Positions 34,633-43,932 of a DNA stretch of 64,000 nt are shown here, in pieces. A program made the position numbers and the translations under genes. The notes beneath the pieces were generated by a model. The model worked only from the letters and a program-made list of their open reading frames with translations, was not told the DNA's origin and ran no database searches. This DNA comes from Comamonas thiooxydans (GTDB lineage: Bacteria > Pseudomonadota > Gammaproteobacteria > Burkholderiales > Burkholderiaceae_C): NCBI RefSeq assembly GCF_002157685.2, contig NZ_AP026738.1, positions 620,001 to 684,000 of the forward strand, given 5' to 3'. Numbering within the stretch: position 1 is the stretch's first letter; each line of letters begins with the position of its first letter.

Positions 34633-35310
34633 TCAAGGGGCCTTGATCCCCGCCTCTGCCAGACGCCGGGCATAGGCGGCCAGAATGATGCGTTCGGAAT
34701 GCACCAGGTAGGCACTGAGCTCCTGTGCCGCCTCCGCGGGCCTGCCGGCTTCGAAGATCTGCAGAATCTTCAGGTTCATGCTCACATAAGGTGCATGCAG
34801 AAAATGCGGGTCGCGCAGCAGGCCGAAGGCCAGACGCAGCTCCGCCAGCAGATGGGAGAACATCTCGTTGAGGCGTTCGCTGTCGGCCAGGGCCACGATG
34901 GCTTTGTGAAACGCCATATTGGCGGTGCCCACCTCGGACCAGTCCTCGGCCTCGCTGTGGCGCTGGCCGCTTTCCACGGCCTCGCGCATCCGCGTCAGTG
35001 CCGGGTGCATGGGGTAAGCCTGTGCAAGGGCCTGGCACTCGATCATGCGCCGCACGCGATAGATGTCGATGATGGAGGCCATGCTGGGCACGGCCACCGA
35101 TACGCCCTTGTTGGGCTCGTGTACCAGCAGACCTTCCTTGGTCAGCATGCGGAACACCTCGCGCAAGGTGTTGCGCGAAATATCCAGCGCTTCGCTGAGC
35201 GCCGCTTCGGACAACCGCTGGCCCGGGCTCAGCACGCCCTTGACCAGCTGGCTGCGTATTTCTTCGGCGATGCGTTCGGTCAGGTTCTGGACCTCTGCTG
35301 CGACTTTCAT
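34633..35310 (-). CDS. GntR/FCD family transcriptional regulator
   Basis: This 225-residue regulator has an N-terminal winged HTH (LSEAALSEALDISRNTLREVFRMLTKEGLLVHEPNKGVSV) and a C-terminal FCD ligand domain with its metal-binding histidine pattern (SEVGTANMAFHKAIVALADSERL, plus a later YVMSLE-like AYLVHSERIIL). The ATG ending at 35310 has AAGGGAA upstream; the frame from 35346 adds 12 unsupported residues. Standing between the TRAP operon and the divergent oxoproline operon, with matching dyads on either side, it probably controls both. FCD regulators usually respond to organic acids. Confidence 0.9.
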   Translation of the reverse strand: MKVAAEVQNLTERIAEEIRSQLVKGVLSPGQRLSEAALSEALDISRNTLREVFRMLTKEGLLVHEPNKGVSVAVPSMASIIDIYRVRRMIECQALAQAYPMHPALTRMREAVESGQRHSEAEDWSEVGTANMAFHKAIVALADSERLNEMFSHLLAELRLAFGLLRDPHFLHAPYVSMNLKILQIFEAGRPAEAAQELSAYLVHSERIILAAYARRLAEAGIKAP

Positions 35311-35457
35311 GGCGTTCCCTTTTGGCTGTCGCCAGAGTGTAGCCATCGTTCTGTTGGCTCAGAGAAGTCCAAAAGAGTGGTGCAACCTAGGGTTTGCTCT
35401 ATTACAAAGTCTATTTGTTCTGCAAACAATTTCATTTGTGGAATCAATCTAAATAGA

Positions 35458-35468
35458 TTGTTCAACAA
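35458..35468. promoter_or_regulatory. GntR-type operator candidate before the oxoproline operon
   Basis: TTGTTCAACAA matches the site at 34616-34626 except for the central base. It lies in the 292-base space between gntR and the DUF969 gene; a looser TTGTT-N5-AACAA is at 35415-35429. Confidence 0.5.
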
Positions 35469-35602
35469 TTCGAGGAATGAAGCAGGTCTAAAGCAGAGCT
35501 GCCCAGCCTTCCTCAAAAGAGCTGGGCGGGTTGCTGAGAGCGTTCCCGTCTTTGGTAGAGCCCGCCGCGCAGCGGATCAGGGCGTGATTTCCGGAGGCTT
35601 CC

Positions 35603-36322
35603 ATGCCTGTAGACGTAAACCTGTGGCCGCTGATCGGCGTGCTCATCATCATTGCCGGCTTCGCGCTGCGCTTTAACCCCATGCTGGTGGTCATCGTGAC
35701 CGCCATCGGCACCGCCTTTGCGGCGGGCTTTCCGGTGGACAAGGTTCTGGCCGCCATCGGGACCGGGTTCATCAAGACCCGCAATCTGCCGCTCATCATC
35801 TTGCTGCCGCTGGCCGTGATCGGCCTGCTGGAGCGCCATGGCCTGCGTCAGCATGCGCAGAACTGGATTAGCTCCATCAAGTCGGCCACAGCCGGCCGCC
35901 TGCTGATCGTCTACCTGGCAGCGCGTCAGCTCACGGCAGCCATCGGCCTGACCAGCCTCGGCGGGCATCCCCAGATGGTGCGTCCGCTGCTGGCTCCCAT
36001 GGCCGAAGGCGCGACGGAAAACCGCTACGGCAAGCTGTCGGGCAAGGTGCGCGAGAAGCTGCGTGCCATGTCGGCTGCCACGGACAACGTGGGCCTGTTC
36101 TTTGGTGAAGACATCTTTGTGGCCTTCGGCGCAATCGTGCTGATGACCACCTTCCTGAAGGAGGCGGGCATCGAGGTCGAGCCGATCCATGTCGCGCTGT
36201 GGGGCATCCCCACGGCCATCTCGGCATTTGCCATCCATGCCTTCCGCCTGCATCGCCTGGACAAGCAGCTGGCGCGTGAAATTGCTGCGGAAAAGAAATC
36301 TGCCCAGGGAGAACAGGCATGA
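35603..36322 (+). CDS. DUF969 membrane protein, likely 5-oxoproline transporter subunit
   Basis: This 239-residue integral membrane protein has PLIGVLIIIAGFALRFNPMLVVIVTAIGTAFAAGFP, ARQLTAAIGLTSLGGHPQMVRPLLAPMAEG and DNVGLFFGEDIFVAFGAI, which are DUF969 features. CGGAGG precedes the ATG at 35603. Its stop overlaps the start of the DUF979 gene, and the pair is widely found with pcp and pxp genes, which led to the proposal that they jointly move 5-oxoproline. That function has not been read from the sequence itself. Confidence 0.85.
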   Translation: MPVDVNLWPLIGVLIIIAGFALRFNPMLVVIVTAIGTAFAAGFPVDKVLAAIGTGFIKTRNLPLIILLPLAVIGLLERHGLRQHAQNWISSIKSATAGRLLIVYLAARQLTAAIGLTSLGGHPQMVRPLLAPMAEGATENRYGKLSGKVREKLRAMSAATDNVGLFFGEDIFVAFGAIVLMTTFLKEAGIEVEPIHVALWGIPTAISAFAIHAFRLHRLDKQLAREIAAEKKSAQGEQA

Positions 36323-37272
36323 CCATCACCATTCAATACCTGTACTACCTCGTCGGCCTGGTGCTGGCGGTGACGGCCGTGATGACGCTGCGCGACGGCA
36401 GCAACCCGCGCCGTTTCTCGGCAGGCCTGTTCTGGGCGCTGTACGCGCTGGTGTTCCTCGTCGGTGATCTGCTGCCGCCCGTATGGGTGGGGGCGGTCGC
36501 GGTCGTCATGGCCCTGATTGCCGGCTTCGGCGGCGTGATGGGTGGCAAGCATCAGCCGCGCACCGATGCGCAGTACCTGGAAAGTGCCAAGCGCCTGGGC
36601 AACAAGCTGTTCGTGCCGGCGCTGGCCATCCCGCTGATCACCATGGTGGGCACGCTGTCGGCCAAGCATCTGGTCTTTGGCGGCACTCCCCTGATCGATC
36701 CCAAGAACAGCACGCTGGTCAGTCTGGGCATCGGCTGCGTGATTGCGCTGGTGCTGGCCTGCAAGATGACACGCGAGACCCCCGTGCAGGGCCTGCGCGA
36801 GTCGCACCGCCTGATCGATGCACTGGGCTGGGCCCTGGTGCTGCCGCAGATGCTGGGCATGCTGGGTCTGGTGTTCTCGGATGCCGGCGTGGGCAAGGCC
36901 GTGGCCTATGTGACCACCACCTACATCAACATGGATGTGCGCTTTGTGGCCGTGGCCGTGTACGTGATCGGCATGGCGCTGTTCACCGTCATCATGGGCA
37001 ATGGCTTTGCAGCCTTTCCGGTGATGACCGGCGGTGTGGGCGTGCCCGTGCTGGTTGGCGTCTACCATGGTGACCCGGCCGTGATGGCGGCGGTCGGCAT
37101 GTTGTCGGGCTATTGCGGCACCTTGCTCACGCCCATGGCGGCCAACTTCAACCTGGTGCCCGCAGCACTGCTGGAAATTGACAAGAATGCCGTCATCCGT
37201 GCGCAGGTTCCCACGGCCATCACGCTGCTGATCGTCAATGTGTTCCTGCTCAACTTCCTGATGTTCCGTTAA
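36319..37272 (+). CDS. DUF979 membrane protein, likely transporter partner
   Basis: This 317-residue protein has about eight to ten hydrophobic helices and the DUF979 segments YYLVGLVLAVTAVMTLRDGSNPRRF, GGVMGGKHQPRTDAQYLESAKRLGNKLFVPALAIP, MGNGFAAFPVMTGGVGVPVLV and GYCGTLLTPMAANFNLVPAALLEI. It overlaps DUF969 by four bases (ATGA) and precedes pcp by 12 bases. The two membrane proteins most likely work as one transporter. Confidence 0.85.
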   Translation: MTITIQYLYYLVGLVLAVTAVMTLRDGSNPRRFSAGLFWALYALVFLVGDLLPPVWVGAVAVVMALIAGFGGVMGGKHQPRTDAQYLESAKRLGNKLFVPALAIPLITMVGTLSAKHLVFGGTPLIDPKNSTLVSLGIGCVIALVLACKMTRETPVQGLRESHRLIDALGWALVLPQMLGMLGLVFSDAGVGKAVAYVTTTYINMDVRFVAVAVYVIGMALFTVIMGNGFAAFPVMTGGVGVPVLVGVYHGDPAVMAAVGMLSGYCGTLLTPMAANFNLVPAALLEIDKNAVIRAQVPTAITLLIVNVFLLNFLMFR

Positions 37273-37284
37273 GAGAGAGTTGCC

Positions 37285-37947
37285 ATGACTGAGGCTGCCC
37301 ACCGAATCCTGCTGACCGGCTTCGAGCCCTTCGACAAAGATAGCGTCAACCCCTCATGGGAGGTGGCGCGCGCGCTGGACGGCGAGCTGATTGCGGACGG
37401 TGTGGTGCATGCCGTGCAACTACCCTGCGTGTTCGGCGCGGCCATGGTGGCGCTCGACGAGGCGCTGACCAGGCTGCAGCCCACGCTCATCATCAGCCTG
37501 GGACTGGCCGGCGGGCGCTCGGAAATCACGCCGGAGCGCGTGGCCATCAATATCGACGATGCCCGCATTCCCGACAACGCGGGCCATCAGCCCGTCGATC
37601 AGTCCGTGGTGCGCGATGCGCCCGCGGCCTACTTCTCGACCCTGCCCATCAAGGCCATGGTTCGCCATCTGCGGGACGCGGGCATTCCGGCTTCGGTATC
37701 GAACACGGCCGGCACTTTTGTCTGCAACCATGTGTTCTATGCCTTGATGCACAGGCTGTCTCGCCGTGCGGGCCCCGGCGTGCGCGGCGGCTTTATTCAC
37801 ATACCCGCGCTGCCGCAGCAGGCGGCACGCCAGCCCGGCATGGCCAGCATGGCGCTGGACACACAGATTCAGGGCATACGCACAGCCATTCATACGGCCA
37901 TGACGGTGCAGCAGGATTTGCTGGAAAACGCAGGTCAGCTGCATTGA
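37285..37947 (+). CDS. pcp: pyroglutamyl-peptidase I
   Basis: This 220-residue cysteine peptidase removes N-terminal pyroglutamate from peptides, releasing 5-oxoproline. The catalytic triad is visible as Glu84 (SEITPERVA), Cys147 ([14 protein letters not shown]) and His172 (GGFIHIP). The enzyme is cytoplasmic. It supplies the substrate for the PxpABC oxoprolinase encoded by the next two genes. Confidence 0.95.
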   Translation: MTEAAHRILLTGFEPFDKDSVNPSWEVARALDGELIADGVVHAVQLPCVFGAAMVALDEALTRLQPTLIISLGLAGGRSEITPERVAINIDDARIPDNAGHQPVDQSVVRDAPAAYFSTLPIKAMVRHLRDAGIPASVSNTAGTFVCNHVFYALMHRLSRRAGPGVRGGFIHIPALPQQAARQPGMASMALDTQIQGIRTAIHTAMTVQQDLLENAGQLH

Positions 37948-37964
37948 GGCTGACCGGGAGACGA

Positions 37965-38735
37965 ATGATGAAAATGGATTTGAACAGCGATCTGGGCGAG
38001 AGCTTCGGCGCCTGGCGCATGGGCGACGATGCGGCCATGCTGGACATCGTCAGCAGCGCCAATGTGGCTTGCGGCTTTCATGCCGGCGACCCGGCCGGGA
38101 TGCTGACCACGCTCAGGGCTGCCAAGGCGCGCGGCGTGGTTGTCGGCGCACATGTGGCCTACCGCGACCTGTCGGGTTTCGGGCGTCGCAACATGGATGT
38201 GGCCAGCGGCGATCTGGTGGCCGACGTGATCTACCAGATCGGCGCTTTGCAAGGACTGGCGCAGGCAGCCGGCACCAGCGTCCAGTACGTCAAGCCGCAC
38301 GGCGCGCTCTACAACACCATTGCCCAGGACAAGCGTCAGGCCATGGATGTGATCAATGCCATCAAGGCCATCAATCCCAGCCTGGTGCTGATGGCGCTGG
38401 CAGGTGCGCCCCTGATTGAATGGGCCCGCGATGCAGGCCTCTGCGTAGTGGCCGAAGCCTTTGCCGATCGCGGATACACGCCCGACGGCGCTCTGGTCTC
38501 GCGCCGCGAACCCGGCGCCGTGCTGCACGACGAAAACCTGATCGCCCAGCGCATGCTGACCCTGGTGCGCGAGGGAGTGATCGAGGCCGTGGACGGCAGC
38601 CTGGTGCGCGTGGAGGCAGACTCCATCTGCGTGCACGGCGACAGTCCCGGTGCCGTGGCCATTGCGCGCAACATCCGCCAGCGTTTCGAGCAGGAGGGCG
38701 TGCAGATCACCTCCTTTGTGGAAACAGCGCCATGA
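37965..38735 (+). CDS. pxpA: 5-oxoprolinase subunit PxpA (LamB/YcsF family)
   Basis: This 256-residue subunit has [65 protein letters not shown] and [17 protein letters not shown], all conserved in LamB/YcsF. With PxpB and PxpC it hydrolyses 5-oxoproline to glutamate using ATP. The start ATGATG at 37965 lies four bases after GGGAG; the second ATG at 37968 has better spacing. Its stop overlaps the fusion gene start. Confidence 0.94.
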   Translation: MMKMDLNSDLGESFGAWRMGDDAAMLDIVSSANVACGFHAGDPAGMLTTLRAAKARGVVVGAHVAYRDLSGFGRRNMDVASGDLVADVIYQIGALQGLAQAAGTSVQYVKPHGALYNTIAQDKRQAMDVINAIKAINPSLVLMALAGAPLIEWARDAGLCVVAEAFADRGYTPDGALVSRREPGAVLHDENLIAQRMLTLVREGVIEAVDGSLVRVEADSICVHGDSPGAVAIARNIRQRFEQEGVQITSFVETAP

Positions 38736-40366
38736 GCACCATGCGCTTTTTGCCCGTCAACCGCCAGGCCATTCTGGTGGAGTTGGCCGATCTGCAGCAG
38801 ACGCTGGTGCTGCTGGGTGCCTTGCAGGCCCAGCCCATAGAAGGCGTGCAGGAGCTGGTGCCTGCCGCGCGCACCATTCTTGTGCAGTTCGCGCCCCATA
38901 TCATCGGCGCAGCGCAACTGGTGAGGCGCATTGCCGACTGCGATCTCAGCGGCAGCGTGCAGCGCTCGGATGTACTGGTGCAGATTCCCGTGCGCTATGA
39001 CGGAGAAGATCTCGCTGAAGTCGCGCAGATACTGGGCATAACGGCCGAGGAAGTGGTGCGCCGCCACACCGGCAGCGAATGGTCGGTAGCCTTTACCGGT
39101 TTTGCGCCGGGCTTTGCCTATCTGAGCGGCGGGGACCCCATCTTCAACGTGCCACGCCGTGCCACGCCGCGAACCAAGGTTCCGGCCGGTGCGGTGGCGC
39201 TGGCCGGAACCTTCAGCGCGGTCTATCCACAGGCCAGCCCCGGCGGCTGGCAGATCATCGGCGTGACCGACGCCGCGATGTGGGATCTGGCGCGCGATCT
39301 GCCGGCTTTGCTGCAGCCCGGCTACCGTGTGCAGTTTGTCGATGCTGCTACGCAAAAAGTAGCTTCTGACGATTTCCCTGATTCGATTTCAGATGGAAAA
39401 GCATCTGGGATCAAGAACGATCAGGCGCAAGCAGCTACGAGTTTCAATGGCTGCGCCTTGCGTGTACGCGCCACGGGTCTGCTCACGCTGTTCCAGGACA
39501 TGGGTCGCCACGGCCAGGCCGGGCAGGGCGTTTCTGCCTCCGGTGCCATGGATCAGGCAGCGTTCAAGACGGCCAACCGGCTGGTCGGCAATGCCAGCCA
39601 GCTACCGGTGCTGGAGACGGTAGGTGGTGGCCTGTCGCTGCAAAGCGTAGGCGAGAACGTCGTTGCAGTGACGGGCGCGGATGCGCCCATCAGCATCACC
39701 ACGGCCGACGGACGCCGCTGGTCTGCGCCGCGTTATGCCGCGATTGCGCTGGCCGATGGCGACACGCTGAGCCTTGCCCAGCCCGTGGCCGGTGCCCGCT
39801 GCTATGTGGCGGTGCGCGGCGGCTACGAAGTGGCTCCCGTGCTGGGCAGCGCTTCGACGGACACCCTGGCCCATGTCGGCCCGCCCGCCCTGCACAGCGG
39901 GCAGTTGCTGGCGGTGCTGCCGGCCGCCCATGCCGTGGTGGCCGAGTTTGCCCTGCCGGAGCAGGAACTGCCGGCCCCGGACGGCGAGGTGGTGCTGGAT
40001 GTGGAACTGGGCCCGCGCACCGACTGGTTCACGCCCGAAGCCGTGGCCTTGCTGGCTGCCCAGCGCTGGCAGGTCACGCCCCAGTCCAACCGCGTGGGCT
40101 TGCGCCTTGCCGGCGAACAGGCGCTGACGCGCGCCGTGACCAGCGAGCTGCCCAGCGAAGGCACGCCGCTGGGGGCCATCCAGGTTCCTGCCAGCGGCCA
40201 GCCTGTACTGTTTCTGGCCGACCACCCCTTGACCGGCGGCTATCCCGTCATCGGCTGTGTGGCACCCCATCATCTGGACCTTGCGGGGCAGATTCCCGTA
40301 GGTGCCTGGATTCGTTTTAACCCCATCCGCGCCTTTGCAGAGCTGGTGCCTGCAAGCGCGCAATGA
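38732..40366 (+). CDS. pxpBC: fused 5-oxoprolinase subunits PxpB and PxpC (KipI-KipA)
   Basis: This 544-residue protein joins two subunits that are separate in E. coli. Residues 1 to about 205 are KipI/PxpB ([51 protein letters not shown]). Residues from about 240 to 540 are KipA/PxpC ([72 protein letters not shown]). The linker between them, about residues 209-236, is encoded by a copy of the 80-bp hairpin repeat, read in frame. The same two folds make up the carboxyltransferase half of urea carboxylase. It overlaps pxpA by four bases. Confidence 0.93.
   Translation: MSTMRFLPVNRQAILVELADLQQTLVLLGALQAQPIEGVQELVPAARTILVQFAPHIIGAAQLVRRIADCDLSGSVQRSDVLVQIPVRYDGEDLAEVAQILGITAEEVVRRHTGSEWSVAFTGFAPGFAYLSGGDPIFNVPRRATPRTKVPAGAVALAGTFSAVYPQASPGGWQIIGVTDAAMWDLARDLPALLQPGYRVQFVDAATQKVASDDFPDSISDGKASGIKNDQAQAATSFNGCALRVRATGLLTLFQDMGRHGQAGQGVSASGAMDQAAFKTANRLVGNASQLPVLETVGGGLSLQSVGENVVAVTGADAPISITTADGRRWSAPRYAAIALADGDTLSLAQPVAGARCYVAVRGGYEVAPVLGSASTDTLAHVGPPALHSGQLLAVLPAAHAVVAEFALPEQELPAPDGEVVLDVELGPRTDWFTPEAVALLAAQRWQVTPQSNRVGLRLAGEQALTRAVTSELPSEGTPLGAIQVPASGQPVLFLADHPLTGGYPVIGCVAPHHLDLAGQIPVGAWIRFNPIRAFAELVPASAQ
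39359..39438. repeat. 80-bp hairpin repeat, copy 3, inside a coding sequence
   Basis: The ends GTAGCTTCTGACG (39359-39371) and GCGCAAGCAGCTAC (39425-39438) match the termini of the copies at 6823 and 21222, and an inner dyad of CAGATG with CATCTG is present. It supplies the linker between the PxpB and PxpC parts of the fusion, and its codons (GAT, TCT, AAA, GAA) differ from the GC-ending ones around it. Confidence 0.75.
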
Positions 40367-40377
40367 GGAGTGAGTTG

Positions 40378-42102
40378 ATGAAAAAAGTTCTGATTGCCAA
40401 TCGTGGCGAGATCGCCGTGCGCATCGCGCGAGCCTGCGCGGATTACGGAGTGAAGTCCGTCGCCGTCTATGCCGATGCCGATATCGATGCCCTGCATGTG
40501 CGCCGCGCCGATGAAGCCTACGGCCTCGATGGCGACAAGCCCGCCGACACCTATCTGAACATCGCCAAGCTGATTGCGATTGCAAAGCGTTCGGGCGCCG
40601 ACGCCGTGCATCCCGGCTATGGCTTTCTGTCCGAGAGCGAAGCCTTTGCGCAGGCCGTGCTGGATGCGGGTCTGATCTGGATCGGTCCGCGTCCCGACAC
40701 CATTGCCAAGCTGGGTGACAAGGTCGAGGCGCGCAAGATTGCGCTGCAGGTCGGAGCGCCGTTGGTGGCCGGCACGCCCGATCCCGTCAAGGATGCCGAC
40801 GAAGTGCTGGCCTTTGCCCAGCAGCATGGCCTGCCCATCATCATCAAGGCTGCTTTTGGTGGCGGTGGCCGTGGCATGAAGATCGCCTGGCGCATGGACG
40901 AAGTGGCAGAGCTGTATGCCTCTGCCGTGCGCGAGGCCGTGACGGCTTTCGGCCGTGGCGAATGCTTTGTGGAACAGTTCCTCGACAAGCCGCGCCATAT
41001 CGAAGCGCAGGTGATTGCCGACACGCATGGCAATGTGGTGGTGCTGGGTACGCGCGACTGCTCGCTGCAGCGCCGCAACCAGAAGCTGGTGGAAGAAGCG
41101 CCCGCACCCTTCATCACCGAGGCGCAGCGTGAGCGCATTCACAGTGCGGCCAAGGCTATCTGTGCGCAGGCAGGTTATATCAGCGCCGGAACCGTGGAAT
41201 TTCTGCTCAGCGGCAATGGCGCCATCTCCTTCCTCGAGGTCAATACCCGCTTGCAGGTCGAGCACACCGTGACCGAGGAAACCACGGGCATCGATCTGGT
41301 GCAGGAGCAGCTGCGTGTGGCCGACGGCTTGCCGCTGTCTTTCACGCAGACTCCGCCGCCGCGCGCCCATTCCATCGAGTTCCGCATCAATGCCGAAGAT
41401 GTGGGGCGCGGCTTTCTGCCCACACCGGGTCTGATCACGCGCTTTGCCCCTCCTTCGGGGCCGGGCGTGCGACTCGATTCCGGCGTCGAAACCGGCTCGG
41501 TGATCCCCGGCACGTTCGACTCCATGATGGCCAAGCTCATCGTCACCGGAGCCACGCGTGAGCAGGCCCTGGCCCGTGCGCGTCGCGCGCTGGCAGAGTT
41601 CCGCATCGAGGGCGTGGCTTCGGTGCTGCCCTTTCACAGGGCTGTGCTGAATCAGGCCGACTTTGTGGGGGCTAATGGCTTCAATGTCCACACCCGCTGG
41701 ATCGAGACCGAGTTTGCCGAGCCGCTGGCAGCGGCTGCCCGTGCCGAGCCTGTGGCCGATACCAGCCTGCTGCGCACCGCCATCGAGATCGACGGCCGCC
41801 GCGTGCAAATGGGCCTGCCCGCCATGCTGCTGCAAGGTCTGTCTGCGCCGACGACGGGCGTGGCTCAGGCCGCCGTGCAGCAAAGCGTGGACCCTGACGC
41901 GGTCATCTCGCCGATTGCCGGCAATCTGCATGCCTGGAAGGTCGCCGATGGCGACGAGGTCAAGGAAGGCGATGTGATCGCCGTGATGGAAGCCATGAAA
42001 ATGGAAATGCAGGTCTCGGCCCACAAGAGCGGTCGTGTCACATTGGCCGCGCAGGCAGGCACTGCGCAGACCTTGGGCGCCGTGATCGCGCATATCCGAT
42101 AG
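40378..42102 (+). CDS. biotin carboxylase fused to biotin carboxyl carrier domain
   Basis: This 574-residue protein has a complete biotin carboxylase ([37 protein letters not shown] loop [88 protein letters not shown]) and a C-terminal biotinyl domain with the acceptor Lys in [20 protein letters not shown] lies seven bases before the ATG at 40378. No carboxyltransferase of the acyl-CoA type is present. It closes the oxoproline operon, and together with the KipI-KipA fusion it covers all four domains of urea carboxylase. It might instead serve an unlinked acyl-CoA carboxylase. Confidence 0.92.
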   Translation: MKKVLIANRGEIAVRIARACADYGVKSVAVYADADIDALHVRRADEAYGLDGDKPADTYLNIAKLIAIAKRSGADAVHPGYGFLSESEAFAQAVLDAGLIWIGPRPDTIAKLGDKVEARKIALQVGAPLVAGTPDPVKDADEVLAFAQQHGLPIIIKAAFGGGGRGMKIAWRMDEVAELYASAVREAVTAFGRGECFVEQFLDKPRHIEAQVIADTHGNVVVLGTRDCSLQRRNQKLVEEAPAPFITEAQRERIHSAAKAICAQAGYISAGTVEFLLSGNGAISFLEVNTRLQVEHTVTEETTGIDLVQEQLRVADGLPLSFTQTPPPRAHSIEFRINAEDVGRGFLPTPGLITRFAPPSGPGVRLDSGVETGSVIPGTFDSMMAKLIVTGATREQALARARRALAEFRIEGVASVLPFHRAVLNQADFVGANGFNVHTRWIETEFAEPLAAAARAEPVADTSLLRTAIEIDGRRVQMGLPAMLLQGLSAPTTGVAQAAVQQSVDPDAVISPIAGNLHAWKVADGDEVKEGDVIAVMEAMKMEMQVSAHKSGRVTLAAQAGTAQTLGAVIAHIR

Positions 42103-42121
42103 GCTTGGCCAGCCCCGCTCG

Positions 42122-42152
42122 AAGCGCGACCCCTGTGTCGCGCTTTGTTTTT
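42122..42152 (+). terminator. terminator of the oxoproline operon
   Basis: AAGCGCGA (42122-42129) pairs with TCGCGCTT (42138-42145), followed by TGTTTTTC. It abuts the stop codon of the convergent TetR gene. Confidence 0.8.
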
Positions 42153-42806
42153 CTAGCCTCGCTTCACGCAGCTCATGGCCATGGCCACCAGTGCGTCGAG
42201 AAACTCGGGTGAGCGGGCCTGCTGCGGCACATCGTGCACGGCGCTGTGAATGATCTCGCGCAGGCCCTGGCCCAGCAGATAGGCAGTCAGTGGCAGGTTG
42301 TCGGTCTGCACCTGCGAGCCATGCATCTGCAGCAGTGGCAGCCAGGTGGTGTTGATGAATTCCTCCCGGCTGGGCTGCGGTGCATGCCACAGGCCCAGAT
42401 GCAAGGCCGTGCGATAGCGCGCGTGGAACGCATGGCTGAGCTGATGCAGGCGCTGCTCGACCCGGATCATGTTCGCAAAGATCTGGCGCAATATGGCTTC
42501 GAGCGACAGGCCCTGTAACTGCTCGCGCATCTGGAAAAGCTGCTCGGATTCCTGATCGAGCAGGCGTTCATACACTGCCGCAATCATGGACTCCTTGTTG
42601 GGAAAGTATTGGTAGATGGAGCCCACGGCAGCACCCGACACCTCTGCAATGCGATTGACCGTGAGCGCGTCCTCGCCCTCTTTTTCGAGGAGACGCAAAC
42701 AGGCTTCGGCAATGGCATCAACCAGCGCTCTGGAGCGTGCCTGCACAGGCTGTTTGCGCGGTTGCGGCAACTGGTCCTTGGGGCGTGGGGTGGTGGGCGC
42801 TTCCAT
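42153..42806 (-). CDS. TetR family transcriptional regulator
   Basis: This protein has 217 residues from the ATG ending at 42806 (MEAPTTPRPK). The HTH is ARSRALVDAIAEACLRLLEKEGEDALTVNRIAEVSGAAVGSIYQYFPNKESMIAAVYERLL. The ligand domain is unclassified. It is divergent from the dioxygenase operon with about 245 bases between, and is the natural candidate to control it. A longer frame from 42914 lacks HTH-relevant sequence. Confidence 0.85.
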   Translation of the reverse strand: MEAPTTPRPKDQLPQPRKQPVQARSRALVDAIAEACLRLLEKEGEDALTVNRIAEVSGAAVGSIYQYFPNKESMIAAVYERLLDQESEQLFQMREQLQGLSLEAILRQIFANMIRVEQRLHQLSHAFHARYRTALHLGLWHAPQPSREEFINTTWLPLLQMHGSQVQTDNLPLTAYLLGQGLREIIHSAVHDVPQQARSPEFLDALVAMAMSCVKRG

Positions 42807-43050
42807 GAAATGCAAGTCCTGTCTTCGGTTTACCTGTTGCTGTTGATTTTTGCTTTTTCCATCAATGACTTGCGACGTCTTTGAGGGAGCTGGAATGCGA
42901 GTGGAAAAACGCACTCCCTCTGCCTAGACTTTGTACCGGGCTGCTCACCATCCTAGCGTTAAGGAGCAGCCCGACAGAGCCTGGGGCAGACGCTGTGGAG
43001 GAGACAGAAGCGCTGCACTCGGGCAAGACATTGCATAGAGGAGAAAGCCC

Positions 43051-43932
43051 ATGTCATCCCCCATCTCGGTTCAGATTCTCGGCCCGCGCATCGGTGCCGA
43101 AGTGCTGAAGCTGGACCTGGCAGACCCGTTGTCTGCGCAAACCTTGCAGGAGTTGGAAGCCGCCCTGCTCAGACATGAAGCACTGGTGCTGCATGTGCCC
43201 GATATGACGCCCGACCAGCATCTGGCGATTGCCCGGCATTTTGGCGAGGCCGAAGTCCATACCTTCTATCCCAATCTGGGCCAGGGCTATGAGCAGATCA
43301 CAGTCATAGACTCCAAGCTCGGTGACCGCGCCGATATGTGGCACCACGACGAGAGCTTTCTGCCCAGTCCGCCCATCGTCACCATGACCCATGCGCGCAT
43401 CCTGCCGCCCACGGGTGGAGATACCTGCTGGATCAGCATGACCAGTGCCTACGACGCGCTGTCGCCGGAGATGAAGCAGTACCTCGAGGGCCTCAGTGCC
43501 TGGCATGACATGAACGCGCCCATGACGGCAGCGCTGCAGCATGGAATCTGCACGCATGAGCGCTATGTGGAAGTGGTCGCGCAAAACCGTCGCCAGTTGC
43601 ACCCCTTGGTGCGAGTGCATCCGCTCACGGGACGCAAGGCGCTCTATGTCAGTCCCACCTATGTCACGCATATAGATGGTCTGCCACAGGCCGAAAGCCG
43701 TGCCATCCTGGCCTATCTGCATGCGCACTGCATGCAGGTGGAGTTCCTGTTCAAGCACCGCTGGGTACTGGGCGATATGGTGATCTGGGACAACCGCAGC
43801 GTGGTGCACAACGCCATCATGGACTATGCGCCGCACCAGCGCCGCATGCACCGTGCATCGGTGTTTGCACGCCAGGGCGCTGTCGCCCGGAAGCACAACG
43901 AACAGGAGGCAGCATGCGCCATGACGGACTGA
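43051..43932 (+). CDS. TauD/TfdA family Fe(II)/2-oxoglutarate dioxygenase
   Basis: This 293-residue enzyme has the iron-binding WHHDESF (His-x-Asp) and the distal His in NRSVVHNAIMDYAPHQRRMHRASV, with the 2-oxoglutarate-binding Arg downstream. GRKALYVSPTYVTHIDGL is a typical TauD segment. Family members hydroxylate taurine, 2,4-D-type ethers, sulfonates and other small acids. AGAGGAGA precedes the ATG at 43051. It overlaps the aldolase gene by 19 bases. No transporter is linked, and the substrate cannot be told. Confidence 0.88.
   Translation: MSSPISVQILGPRIGAEVLKLDLADPLSAQTLQELEAALLRHEALVLHVPDMTPDQHLAIARHFGEAEVHTFYPNLGQGYEQITVIDSKLGDRADMWHHDESFLPSPPIVTMTHARILPPTGGDTCWISMTSAYDALSPEMKQYLEGLSAWHDMNAPMTAALQHGICTHERYVEVVAQNRRQLHPLVRVHPLTGRKALYVSPTYVTHIDGLPQAESRAILAYLHAHCMQVEFLFKHRWVLGDMVIWDNRSVVHNAIMDYAPHQRRMHRASVFARQGAVARKHNEQEAACAMTD

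Noticed and set aside
40270..42390. 706-codon reverse-strand frame across the biotin carboxylase gene
   Set aside because: Crosses an operon terminator and a TetR gene end and shows no protein features.
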